DNA from: Actinocorallia herbida | Lineage (GTDB): Bacteria > Actinomycetota > Actinomycetes > Streptosporangiales > Streptosporangiaceae | DNA: 64,000 nt | Assembly: GCF_003751225.1 (NCBI RefSeq) | Contig: NZ_RJKE01000001.1 | Location: forward strand, 1,550,001 to 1,614,000 | Direction of reading: 5' to 3' | Part shown: in pieces, positions 37,672-46,268 of the stretch | Layout of the letters: the number at the start of each line of letters is the position of its first letter | Position numbering within the stretch: position 1 is the first letter of the stretch | Notes under the pieces: generated by a model | Told to the model about the DNA's origin: nothing | The model's database searches: none | What the model saw: the letters and a program-made list of their open reading frames with translations, nothing else | Translations under genes and position numbers: made by a program

Positions 37672-38259
37672 ATGCCGAGAGTGCGCGTCGGCCTGACCGG
37701 TGGCATCGGAATGGGCAAGAGCGAGGTGTCGCGCCGGCTCGTCGGGCACGGCGCGGTGCTCATCGACTCCGACGCCCTGGCCCGCGAGGTCGTGGAGCCG
37801 GGCACGCCGGGTCTCGCGGCGATCGTCGAGGAGTTCGGCGAGGGCGTCCTGCGGCCGGACGGCGCGCTCGACCGGGAGGCGCTCGGCGCGATCGTGTTCG
37901 CCGACGCCGCGAAGCTGAAGGCGCTGAACGCGATCACCCACCCGCTCATCGGCGCGCGCGGCCAGGAGCTGCTGGAGGCCGCGCCCGACGACGCGGTCGT
38001 GGTCTACGACGTGCCGCTGCTCGCCGAGAACGGGCTGAAGCCGCTGTACGACCTCGTCGTCGTGGTGGACGCGCCGGTGGAGGTCCAGATCGAGCGGCTC
38101 ACCTCCCAGCGGGGGATGGCCGAGGAGGCCGCGCGGGCCAGGATCGCCGCGCAGGCCACCCGGGAGCAGCGCCTGGCCATCGCCGACCGGGTCATCGACA
38201 ACTCCGGCACGCTGGCGGAGCTGCACGCCCGCGTCGACGAACTGTGGGCGTCCCTGTAG
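37672..38259 (+). CDS. coaE: Dephospho-CoA kinase
   Basis: A 195-residue P-loop kinase for the last step of coenzyme A synthesis. The nucleotide loop is [13 protein letters not shown]; Met replaces the Ser usual in GGIGSGKS. The substrate site [10 protein letters not shown], the ITHPLIG segment, [10 protein letters not shown] and the lid [11 protein letters not shown] are all family signatures. Length matches stand-alone CoaE without the C-terminal UPF0157 fusion found in some mycobacteria. The ATG follows AGGAGAG. Confidence 0.95.
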   Translation: MPRVRVGLTGGIGMGKSEVSRRLVGHGAVLIDSDALAREVVEPGTPGLAAIVEEFGEGVLRPDGALDREALGAIVFADAAKLKALNAITHPLIGARGQELLEAAPDDAVVVYDVPLLAENGLKPLYDLVVVVDAPVEVQIERLTSQRGMAEEAARARIAAQATREQRLAIADRVIDNSGTLAELHARVDELWASL

Positions 38260-38281
38260 GACGCCCCCGGGCCCCGGTCCG

Positions 38282-39145
38282 TCAGGCGTCGAGGGCGGCG
38301 CGCAGGACGTCGGGCCGGTCGGTGGTGATGCCGTCGACGCCGGAGGCGACCAGGCGGCGGGCCGCCGCGCCGTCGTTGGCGGTGTAGGCGTACACCCTGT
38401 ACAGGGCGTTGTGCGCCTGCGCCACGTAGGCGGCCCCCGCCGACCCCTTCTCGACGTGCAGGACGTCGGCGTAGAACCGGGCGCCCAGCATGTCGGCGAA
38501 GTTCGGGCGGCCGAGCACGCCCGTGCGGACCGCCGCGGGCAGCTTGCCGTTGATCTCGCGGACCGCGGGCCAGTCGAAGCTCTGCACGAGCGCGCGGCCT
38601 TCGGTGAGCCAGTAGGAGTCGGACTTGAGCGCCTTGGCCACCTGGGAGGTCATGCCCGGGTACTGCCCGGGGTTCTTCAACTCCAGGATCACGCCGAGTC
38701 GCGCCGCCTTGACCGCCTTGAGCGCTTCGGTGAGGGTCGGCACCTTCTCGCCGCGGTGGACACGGCCGAACCACAGGCCCGCGTCGAGCTTGCGCACCTG
38801 CGCGAGGGTGAGGTCGTGGACCCGCCACGACTTGCGCTTGGGGAACTTGCGGCGCGCGTCGGTGGTGCGGGTGAGCCCGGCGTCGTGCATGACGACGAGC
38901 TTGCCGTCCTTGGTCTGCCGGAGGTCGACCTCGACCAGGTCGGCGCCGCGCAGGCCCGCCTCGCGGATCGCCGAGACGGTGTTCTCCGGCGCGTACGCCG
39001 AGGCCCCCCGGTGCGCGATGACGACGACGTCGCCGGCGTCCGCGCGGGCGGCGGGCGCGGCCGCGGGGCCGGCCAGGGCGGGTGCGGCGGGGAGCACGAG
39101 GGGCAGGGAGACGGCGGTCACCAGCACGGCGCCGAGTCGTGGCAT
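38282..39145 (-). CDS. Secreted glycerophosphodiester phosphodiesterase
   Basis: A 287-residue GDPD TIM-barrel protein with a signal peptide (hydrophobic about 6-25, cleavage near ALAGPA). The catalytic His and flanking residues are in IAHRGASAYAPENT (H45, R46, E54). Metal ligands are in VEVDLRQTKDG and VMHD. It should hydrolyse glycerophosphodiesters, or teichoic-acid-type polymers, outside the cell. It converges on coaE with 22 bases between stop codons and no hairpin. ATG 39145 gives the signal peptide; longer in-frame extensions have no start. Confidence 0.92.
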   Translation of the reverse strand: MPRLGAVLVTAVSLPLVLPAAPALAGPAAAPAARADAGDVVVIAHRGASAYAPENTVSAIREAGLRGADLVEVDLRQTKDGKLVVMHDAGLTRTTDARRKFPKRKSWRVHDLTLAQVRKLDAGLWFGRVHRGEKVPTLTEALKAVKAARLGVILELKNPGQYPGMTSQVAKALKSDSYWLTEGRALVQSFDWPAVREINGKLPAAVRTGVLGRPNFADMLGARFYADVLHVEKGSAGAAYVAQAHNALYRVYAYTANDGAAARRLVASGVDGITTDRPDVLRAALDA

Positions 39146-39243
39146 GCGCAACCCTCCACGGGAGCAAAGGACCGCCGGGGACGGCGGGCGACGACCACCG
39201 TAGGCCACCTCGGACCCTCCCGCCACACCTTCCCCGCTACCGT

Positions 39244-39258
39244 GCGTAACCGTTACGC
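39244..39258. promoter_or_regulatory. Inverted repeat between GDPD gene and TIR-NACHT gene
   Basis: GCGTAAC-C-GTTACGC, a perfect 7-bp dyad with a one-base centre. It is too short for a terminator and looks like an operator, about 100 bases upstream of the phosphodiesterase start on the minus strand. The regulator is unknown. Confidence 0.35.
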
Positions 39259-39279
39259 GGTGCGGCGGGCGCGGCCCGG

Positions 39280-42200
39280 TCAGAGCGGTTCCTCGACGGG
39301 CAGCCGCCGGACCGACGGCAGGTGCTCGTCCATCTCGCCGGGCTCGAACCGGCAGAGCCCGGCCGACCACCAGAACTGGCCGGTGACCGCGCCCTCGTGC
39401 TTGTACCGCCCGTCGGGCGCGACCATCGCCCAACCTTCGGCGAGGCCGAGCAGCGTGCAGCGGAGCGCGGCGCGGGACGGGTCGGGCGGCACCGTCCACA
39501 GGATGACGGTGCCGTCGTCGCCGCCGCTGGCCAGGAGGTCGCCGTCGGGGGAGAAGGCCACGGACCACACCCGGCGGGTGTGCCCGGTGAGGGCGGCGAT
39601 GGGCTCGCCGGTCGCGGCGTCCCACAGCCGGATCACGAGGTCGTCGCCGGCGGTGGCGAGGGTCCCGCCGTCGGGGGAGAACGCGACGGTCCACAGGCGG
39701 CCGGCGTGGCCGCCGAGGCTGCGCAGGGTCGCGCCGGTCGCGGCGTTCCACAGCCGGGCGGTGCCGTCGTTGCTCGCGCTGGCCAGTAGCGCGCCGGACG
39801 GGTCGAACACCACCTGGTAGACGCGGTCGCCGTGGCCTTCCAGGGTGTGCAGGAGCGCGCCGGTCGCGGTGTCCCAGATCCGGACCAGCCTGTCGTCGCA
39901 GCCGGTGGCGACGCGGGCGCCGTCGGGCGAGAAGTCGATGCACCTGACACGGCCGCGGTGGGCGTCGAGGTTGCCGACCTCCCTTCCGGTGGTGTGGTAC
40001 CAGAGCCGGACGGTGTCGTCGTCGTTGGCGGTGGCGAGGATGTCGCCGGACGGGCTGAACGCCTGCGCCCACACGTGGTCGGTGCCGACCGACAGCTCGC
40101 GTTCGAACGCGCCGGTGGCCGCCTGGCGGAGCTGGACGCCGCCGTCGTTGGTCGCGGTGCCGAGGCGCTGCCCGTCGGGGCTGAACACCACGGAGGTGAG
40201 CCGGTCGGCCTCGCCGGTCAGGGGCGTGCCCGCGGGGGCGCCCGTCGCGGGGTCCCACAGGCGGACGACGCCGTCGTTGCCCGCGGTGGCCAGGGTCGAC
40301 CCGTCGGGGCTGAACGTGACGGTGGTGATGCGCCTGCCGTGGCCGCGCAGGGTGTGCCGGCCGGCGCCGGTCGCGGTGTCCCACAGCCGCGCGGTGCCGT
40401 CGTTGGAGACGGTGGCGAGCTGGCCGCCGTCGGGCCGGAAGACGGGCGGCCAGACCGCGCCGCGGTGCCCGCTCAGCACCCGCGCGCGTCGGCCGAACGA
40501 GGCGGGCCAGACGCCTTCGGCGCCCGCGACGTCCCACAGGAAGATGGCGCCGTCGCTGTCGGAGGTGGCCAGGAGCTCTCCCGACGGGTCGAGCAGCGCG
40601 TTGTAGATCGCCCCCGTGTGCCCCGTCAGGGACCGCGACGGGTTGCGGCCGGAGAGGTCCCAGAGCCGCACGCCGCCGTCGGTGTCGCCGGAGACCAGCA
40701 GGGAGCCGCGCGAGCACAGGGCGTAGACCCGTCCGGTGTGCCCGGAGAACTCGCGCAGGACCGCCCCGGAAGGCAAGTCCCACAGGCGGACCTTGCCGAG
40801 GGAGTCGCAGGTGGCGAGCTGTCCTTCGTCGGTGAACAGCAGCCGGTAGACGGGTCCGTCGCCTTCGATCCGGTGTGCCGGTTCGCCTCGTGCCGTCCAC
40901 ACCCGGACGGTCCCGCGGCTGTCCCCGGTGACGATCCACGCCCCGTCCGGGCTGAACGCGCACGTGTAGACGGGGGCGTCGTGTCCGGGCAGGGACAGGT
41001 AGGGACCGTCCTCGACGGTCAGGTCCCACAGCCGGACGACCCCGTCGGCGGCGCCCGCGGCGAGCCTCGTACCGTCGGCGACGACCGGCCAGACCCCGTC
41101 CGGGTGCACCTCGATGACCCGGCGCTCCCCGGGCCCGTGGGCACGGCCGGTCGCCGCGTCCCAGATTCGCAGGGTGCCGTCGGCGGCCCCGGTGACGAGG
41201 AGGTCGTCTCCGGCGTGCACGACCGCGTAGGCCCGGTCGTGGTGGCCGCGCAGCGTGCGCAGGGGGAGCCCGGTGCGCGAGTCGCAGAGCAGCACCGAGC
41301 CGTCCTCGGCGCCGAACGCGACGGTGGACCCGTCGGGGCTGTAGGAGACGGGCGCGGGGATGCGGCTGTTCTGGAAGTGGAAGCCGAACGGGATCCCCAT
41401 CGCGGCGGGCGCGAACTGCGCGTCCACCGGGTCGCCCGGCACCACGGCGGCCCCGCGCGGCCCGACCCGTTCGGCCGCGCCTCCGCGGGTGGCGATCAGC
41501 GCGGCGCGCGTCCAGGTGCCGCCGGTGACGACCGCGTCGCGCAGGTCGGTGCCGACGAGGCGGGCCCGGCTGAGGTCGGCGCCGGTGAGGTCGGCCCCGG
41601 TCAGCCGCGCCTCGTCCAGCCGAGCTCCGGCGAGGGACGCGCCGCGCAGCACGGCCCGGGTGAGGTCGGCCCCGACGAGATGGGCGTCGGTGAGGTCGGC
41701 GCCGGTGAGGTCGACCTCGGACAGGTTCCGGTAGGACAGGTCCTCGCCTTGGAGGTTCGCGCCGCGCAGGTCGGTGCGCGGCGGCGTGCGGAGCCGGGTG
41801 GAGATCTTGACGGCGTTCGCCCGCTGCACGTCGCCGGCCGAGGGGTCGGCGAGGACTTCGGCGGTCCAGCGGCGGCACGCCTCGGGGTCGGCGAGGTCGC
41901 ACAGGAAGTCGACGGACAGCTGGGAGAGCGCGCGGCGGCCGAGGGGGGCGGGGTCGGCGCCCGCGGCGAGGTCGTCGGCGATCCTGCGGGCGACCAGCCA
42001 TTCGGGGACCGAGCCGTGGATGAACCCGAACATGCCGTCGTCGCTGCGCACGAGCAGGCCGCCCGCGCCGACCGCGTGCGTGGTCTGGCCGGGCGACATG
42101 TCGGTCTCGGCGAGGCCGGACAGCGTCTCGGCGACCTCGCCCAGCTCGTCCAGGCGCAGGTGCGACTCGCCGGTCTCCCACAGCCGCAGCGCCAGGGTGC

Positions 42201-44934
42201 CCGCGGCGAGCCACAGGTCGGCCAGCGAGAGCCCGTCGGGGGAGCCGGGGATGCCGCGCATCCGCCGTTCCTCGTGCGCCAGCCAGGAGGTGAGGATCTC
42301 CTGGTAGAGGTGGGCGGCGCTGACGGTGCGCCGGGCCTGCGCGACGAGCCTGAGCCGCTCCTCCGGCAGGTCGGCGATGAACCCGAGCATCCGCGGGTTC
42401 TGGGCGAGGCCGAGCAGTTCCTCCACCCCGCGCAGCAGCGCCATCCGCCGGTCGGCGGCGCCCTCGTCGCGGTACCGGTTGCCGAGGTAGGCGCGGATCT
42501 GCGCGGGTGTGAACGGCTCGACGCCCCACACGCGCCGGTTCGGCACGGTCCCGACCCGCTCGCCGAGCGCGGTGAACACCTGGGCGTGCGACTTGAAGTG
42601 CTGGGTCCGGGAGGCCACGACGATCTTCGCTTCGCCCTCGGCGGCGGCCAGGAGGGTCTCCAGGTGGTCGGCCGCCCGGTCATAGGTCACCCGGGTGACG
42701 AGCTCGTCGAATCCGTCGAAGAGCAGCACGATCCGGCCCTGGCGCAGCATGTAGCGGAACGCGCGCAGGTCGATCAGCTCCTCGCCGTGCGCGGCGAGAT
42801 GGGCGGCGACCAGCGCCTCGACGGACTGGGCCTTGTCGAGCGCGCGCAGCTCGATGAGGATCGGGATGAGCGACGGCAGCTCCCGGGGGATGCGCCGGGC
42901 GACCTCGCGCAGCGAGAACGTCTTGCCGCGCCCGAAGTCGCCGAGCAGGAGCAGGAACCTGCCGTGGTCGGCGCCGAGCATGCGGAGCATCTCGGCCACG
43001 AGCCCTTCGCGGACCGCGGTGCTGTCGCCGCCGTCGAGTTCGCGGAACCGCTGCGGGACGTACATGCCGGGCGGGTAGAGCGGGTCGGCCTCCAGGCGCG
43101 CGGTCTGGCCCGCGACGTACGCCGAGAGGTCGAGCAGGCCCTGGAACTCGGTCAGGCTGCGCAGCCTGACCCCCCGCCGCAGCGCGTCCTCGCGCAGCTC
43201 TCGGGACGGCGGCTCGCCGAGGTGGACGAGTTCCGAGCCGTGCGCGTCGCCGCCCGCGTGGACGTGCCGGAGGAACTCGGCGATCTCGGCCTCGCCGACG
43301 GTGCCGGGGTGGGCGCCGATCCGGAACTGGCGGACGAACCCGTCCTCCATCCGGGTCACCAGCAGATGCGGCGGGTCGGCCGCCACGCGGCGTACCCGGG
43401 CGCCGGGGAAGCGCGTCTCGCACGCCTCGGTGATCTGGTCGAGCAGCACCTCGGCCGGGCCCGGCGGGTCGTCGGCGGCGGGGCGCGGCGCGGGCACGGC
43501 GGGCGGGGGCGGCCTGCGGCGCAGCAGGCCGGGGCGCTCCACCCGCACCGGCTCCGCACCGAGCCGGGCCACCGTGACGCCGGTGTGGTCGACGGTGAGC
43601 ACCTGGAGGCGGCCGGGCGCGGGGGAGGGGAACACCGCGGCGCCGGACGGCAGGTCGGCCGCCGCGCCCGTCCCGCCGTGCAGCACGAGGTCGAGGGACG
43701 GGACGACGATCCGGCCGAGGAGGTCGGCGTCGCGCAGCCGGCCGGGGGAGTCGGTCTCGGGGCTGTGCGCGACCACGCCGACGCGCAGCCAGTCCTCGCC
43801 GAGGCCGCGCAGCCGTCCGGCGAACCAGGCGGCCTGGGCGTGGCCGACCTGGCCGTGGTCCTCGCCCGCGCGGTGGCTGACCGCCATCGTCGAGTTCAGC
43901 CCGGCGACGGCGAGGCGCAGCTCGGGCACGGTGAACAGGGTCCACGGCTGGGCGCTGTCGAACACGGTGCCGTCCAGGCCCCGGTACAGCTCGGCGAACA
44001 GCCCCGCGAAGTGCCGCCACTTCGGCCAGTACGGCGGTTGCGGCTCGACGTCGTCGGCGTCGCACAGCTCGAAGTAGGACCGCGAGGCGGCCTTGGTGAC
44101 GTCCCGGACGCCCGGCACCACGATGATGCGGTGCGGCTCCAGGCCGAGCTGGGCGCGCAGCCCGGTGAGGAACGCGGCGGCCTCGGCGCACTCGCGGCGG
44201 CTGCCGGACTCGGTGAGGTCGCCGGTGACGACCACCAGATCGGGCTTGGCGTGCAGTTCGGCGAGGTCGGCTGCGACCCGCTCCTGGAGCTCGGCCGCGT
44301 CGAACGGCTCGGCGGCGAGCGTCCGGCCGAACCGCGGCCCGGCGAGGTGCAGGACGGTGACCCGGTCGGGTCCCGCCGCCGCGTCGGCCGCGCCGGACGG
44401 GAAACCGGGCTGCGCGGAGGGCGCGCGGCGGGCGGGCCGGGCGCCCTCCGCGGGCAGCGGCTCGGCCGGGACCGGAGCGAACGGGCCGGGCGGCCGCTCG
44501 GCGGGCTTGGCGCGGCCCTCGACGGCCTGGCGGACCCGGGTGAGCAGGAGGTCCCGCGCCGTCTCCTCGTCGGGGACGCCCACGAGGTCGACGTAGGTGA
44601 TGGTGGAGAGCAGCCCTTCCAGCTCGCAGTCCTCCAGCCGGACCGTGATGAGCTTCGCCGACGGGTCGTCGGGCGAGGCCCGGATCGCCGCCTGCCACTC
44701 CATCCGGCCGTACCGCGAGCGCAGGTAGTTGCTCGACAGGACCGCCACGACGACCTGCGCCTCGCTCACCCCGCGGTCCATGAAGTCGATGAAGTTGGTG
44801 CCCGGCACGAAGTCCCAGGCCTGCATCATCGTCCGGTACCCGGCGTCCTCGAGCTCCCACGCGATCCACGCCGCCCAGCGCTCGTCGGCGGGCGAGTAGG
44901 AAACGAAGACGTCCGTCCGCTGCCCCGTCGTCAT
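39280..44934 (-). CDS. TIR-(dead MPE)-NACHT-pentapeptide-WD40 STAND protein
   Basis: An 1884-residue single-gene protein. Order: TIR_2-type domain (1-125; VFVSYSPADE, WDFVPGTNFIDFM, candidate catalytic Glu E79 in GRMEW); linker; metallophosphoesterase-like domain (191-455) with most metal ligands lost; NACHT NTPase (about 655-990; Walker A GDFGRGKT with K671, Walker B IVLLFDGFDE 735-744); pentapeptide repeats (about 1060-1140, ADLTGADL-type); about fifteen WD40 repeats (1195-1824); and a 60-residue tail. The layout fits signal-transduction NTPases of bacterial immunity: WD40 senses, NACHT oligomerises, TIR degrades NAD. That role is inferred. Divergent from a transporter; no partner gene needed. 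Confidence 0.9.
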   Translation of the reverse strand: MTTGQRTDVFVSYSPADERWAAWIAWELEDAGYRTMMQAWDFVPGTNFIDFMDRGVSEAQVVVAVLSSNYLRSRYGRMEWQAAIRASPDDPSAKLITVRLEDCELEGLLSTITYVDLVGVPDEETARDLLLTRVRQAVEGRAKPAERPPGPFAPVPAEPLPAEGARPARRAPSAQPGFPSGAADAAAGPDRVTVLHLAGPRFGRTLAAEPFDAAELQERVAADLAELHAKPDLVVVTGDLTESGSRRECAEAAAFLTGLRAQLGLEPHRIIVVPGVRDVTKAASRSYFELCDADDVEPQPPYWPKWRHFAGLFAELYRGLDGTVFDSAQPWTLFTVPELRLAVAGLNSTMAVSHRAGEDHGQVGHAQAAWFAGRLRGLGEDWLRVGVVAHSPETDSPGRLRDADLLGRIVVPSLDLVLHGGTGAAADLPSGAAVFPSPAPGRLQVLTVDHTGVTVARLGAEPVRVERPGLLRRRPPPPAVPAPRPAADDPPGPAEVLLDQITEACETRFPGARVRRVAADPPHLLVTRMEDGFVRQFRIGAHPGTVGEAEIAEFLRHVHAGGDAHGSELVHLGEPPSRELREDALRRGVRLRSLTEFQGLLDLSAYVAGQTARLEADPLYPPGMYVPQRFRELDGGDSTAVREGLVAEMLRMLGADHGRFLLLLGDFGRGKTFSLREVARRIPRELPSLIPILIELRALDKAQSVEALVAAHLAAHGEELIDLRAFRYMLRQGRIVLLFDGFDELVTRVTYDRAADHLETLLAAAEGEAKIVVASRTQHFKSHAQVFTALGERVGTVPNRRVWGVEPFTPAQIRAYLGNRYRDEGAADRRMALLRGVEELLGLAQNPRMLGFIADLPEERLRLVAQARRTVSAAHLYQEILTSWLAHEERRMRGIPGSPDGLSLADLWLAAGTLALRLWETGESHLRLDELGEVAETLSGLAETDMSPGQTTHAVGAGGLLVRSDDGMFGFIHGSVPEWLVARRIADDLAAGADPAPLGRRALSQLSVDFLCDLADPEACRRWTAEVLADPSAGDVQRANAVKISTRLRTPPRTDLRGANLQGEDLSYRNLSEVDLTGADLTDAHLVGADLTRAVLRGASLAGARLDEARLTGADLTGADLSRARLVGTDLRDAVVTGGTWTRAALIATRGGAAERVGPRGAAVVPGDPVDAQFAPAAMGIPFGFHFQNSRIPAPVSYSPDGSTVAFGAEDGSVLLCDSRTGLPLRTLRGHHDRAYAVVHAGDDLLVTGAADGTLRIWDAATGRAHGPGERRVIEVHPDGVWPVVADGTRLAAGAADGVVRLWDLTVEDGPYLSLPGHDAPVYTCAFSPDGAWIVTGDSRGTVRVWTARGEPAHRIEGDGPVYRLLFTDEGQLATCDSLGKVRLWDLPSGAVLREFSGHTGRVYALCSRGSLLVSGDTDGGVRLWDLSGRNPSRSLTGHTGAIYNALLDPSGELLATSDSDGAIFLWDVAGAEGVWPASFGRRARVLSGHRGAVWPPVFRPDGGQLATVSNDGTARLWDTATGAGRHTLRGHGRRITTVTFSPDGSTLATAGNDGVVRLWDPATGAPAGTPLTGEADRLTSVVFSPDGQRLGTATNDGGVQLRQAATGAFERELSVGTDHVWAQAFSPSGDILATANDDDTVRLWYHTTGREVGNLDAHRGRVRCIDFSPDGARVATGCDDRLVRIWDTATGALLHTLEGHGDRVYQVVFDPSGALLASASNDGTARLWNAATGATLRSLGGHAGRLWTVAFSPDGGTLATAGDDLVIRLWDAATGEPIAALTGHTRRVWSVAFSPDGDLLASGGDDGTVILWTVPPDPSRAALRCTLLGLAEGWAMVAPDGRYKHEGAVTGQFWWSAGLCRFEPGEMDEHLPSVRRLPVEEPL
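39463..41352 (-). repeat. WD40 repeat array (about 15 units)
   Basis: Fifteen consecutive units of roughly 40 codons, most with GH near the start, SPDG in the middle and RLWD at the end. Units 8, 9 and 12-15 are especially alike, for example LATAGNDGVVRLWDPATG beside LATVSNDGTARLWDTATG. Two seven-bladed propellers plus one extra or partial blade would account for the number. Confidence 0.85.
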
Positions 44935-44940
44935 CTGGTC

Positions 44941-44946
44941 AGTATC
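44941..44946 (-). promoter_or_regulatory. -10 element of the TIR-NACHT gene
   Basis: On the minus strand GATACT lies six bases before the ATG, with TTCTCA 17 bases further upstream as a weak -35. No ribosome binding site precedes the start, so a leaderless transcript is likely. The 98-base divergent gap is shared with the transporter gene. Confidence 0.45.
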
Positions 44947-45032
44947 ACTGGATCACCGGTGGATGAGAATCCCCCGGCGGAAGACGGCGGAGATCGTCGT
45001 CCGGTTGAGATCACGGGCCCCGTCAGGAGATC

Positions 45033-46259
45033 ATGACTGCGCTTCCACACCGCGAGAAGAGGGGCCGTCGCCGGATGACCTGGGTGCGCCGTGTCCCCGT
45101 GCTGGACTGGATCCGCTTCGGGCTGCTCGCCGCGGGCGTGGTCTTCGTGCTCACCGGGCTGCTGCCCGCCGCCGACGCCGAGGCCGGTCTGCGCAGGATC
45201 GCGCCCCTGCTGGTGTTCCTGGTCGCGGTGATCGTGCTGGTGGAACTGACGAAGACCGCGCAGGTCTTCGACGTCGTCGCCGCCCGGATGGCCATCGCGG
45301 GACGGGGCCGGTACGGCAGGCTGTTCCTGCTGTGCACGGCCTTCGCCTCGCTCACGACGATCTTCCTGAACCTGGACACCACGGCGGTCCTGCTCACCCC
45401 CGTCATGCTGGCGCTGGCCGTCCGCTCGGGCATCGCCGCGCTCCCGCTCGCGATGACCACGGTCTGGCTCGCGAACACCGCGAGCCTCCTTCTGCCGGTC
45501 TCGAATCTGACGAACCTGCTCGCGGCCAAACGGGTCGACCTCGCCCCCCGGGACTTCGCGGCCCGCATGTGGGCGCCCCAGGTCGTCGCGATCGCGGTGA
45601 CGATGGTGGCGCTGTGGTTCCTGTACTGGCGGCGCGGGGCGCGCGGGGCCGACGCCTATGAGCCGCCCGCCCCCGAGCGCGTCAGGGACCGCGTCCTGTG
45701 CGGGGCGGCGGCGGTGGCCTGCCTCGGCTTCGTCGCGGGGGTCCTCGCGGGCGTCCCCGTCGAGTTCGCGGCGGGCGGGGCGGCGCTGGCGCTCGTGCTG
45801 GTGTTCGGCGTCCGCGACGCGTCCGCGCTGCGGCCGTCGCTGGTGCCCTGGCGGCTGCTCGTGTTCGTCACCGGGCTGTTCCTCGTGGTGCCCGTGCTCG
45901 TCAGGTTCGGCCTCGACGCCGTCATGACCGCGCTGATCGGCACCGACGACGGGCTCGGCGGCGCGCTGCGCGCGTCGGCGGTGGGCGCGGGCCTGTCCAA
46001 TGTCATCAACAACCTGCCCGCCTACACCGCGGGAGAGCCCGCCGTGCCCTTGGGCCACGAGGACCAGCTCCTCGCCCTGCTCATCGGCACGAACGTCGGC
46101 CCGCTCGTCACCCCCTGGGCGTCCCTGGCGACCCTGCTGTGGTTCGAGTGGTGCCGCCGCTTCGAACTCACCGTGCCGATCGGCAGGTTCGCCGCCCACG
46201 GCGCGCTCCTCGCCGCGGTGGCGCTCCCCGCCTCGGTCGCCGCGCTCGTCCTGCTGTAG
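45033..46259 (+). CDS. ArsB/SLC13-type membrane transporter
   Basis: A 408-residue protein with about ten to eleven helices in two inverted halves. The hairpin motifs of the ion-transporter superfamily are visible: FLNLDTTAVLLTPV and SNLTNLLAA in the first half, SNVINNLPAY and GTNVGPLVTPWASLA in the second. This matches the ArsB/citrate-type branch. Arsenite, an organic anion or another oxyanion are possible substrates; no ars genes are adjacent. The ATG follows CAGGAG. It converges on the beta-lactamase-fold gene with nine bases between stops. Confidence 0.88.
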   Translation: MTALPHREKRGRRRMTWVRRVPVLDWIRFGLLAAGVVFVLTGLLPAADAEAGLRRIAPLLVFLVAVIVLVELTKTAQVFDVVAARMAIAGRGRYGRLFLLCTAFASLTTIFLNLDTTAVLLTPVMLALAVRSGIAALPLAMTTVWLANTASLLLPVSNLTNLLAAKRVDLAPRDFAARMWAPQVVAIAVTMVALWFLYWRRGARGADAYEPPAPERVRDRVLCGAAAVACLGFVAGVLAGVPVEFAAGGAALALVLVFGVRDASALRPSLVPWRLLVFVTGLFLVVPVLVRFGLDAVMTALIGTDDGLGGALRASAVGAGLSNVINNLPAYTAGEPAVPLGHEDQLLALLIGTNVGPLVTPWASLATLLWFEWCRRFELTVPIGRFAAHGALLAAVALPASVAALVLL

Positions 46260-46268
46260 CCGCCCGGG

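Noticed and set aside
39463-41352. Regular repeats suggesting a CRISPR array
   Set aside because: Period is about 120 bases, in frame, and encodes WD40 blades; no conserved direct repeat with unique spacers.
39832-45036. A 1734-codon open frame on the plus strand opposite the TIR-NACHT-WD40 gene
   Set aside because: Its translation is Gly/Ala/Arg/Val-rich without domains and mirrors the coding gene; long antisense frames are expected at this GC content.
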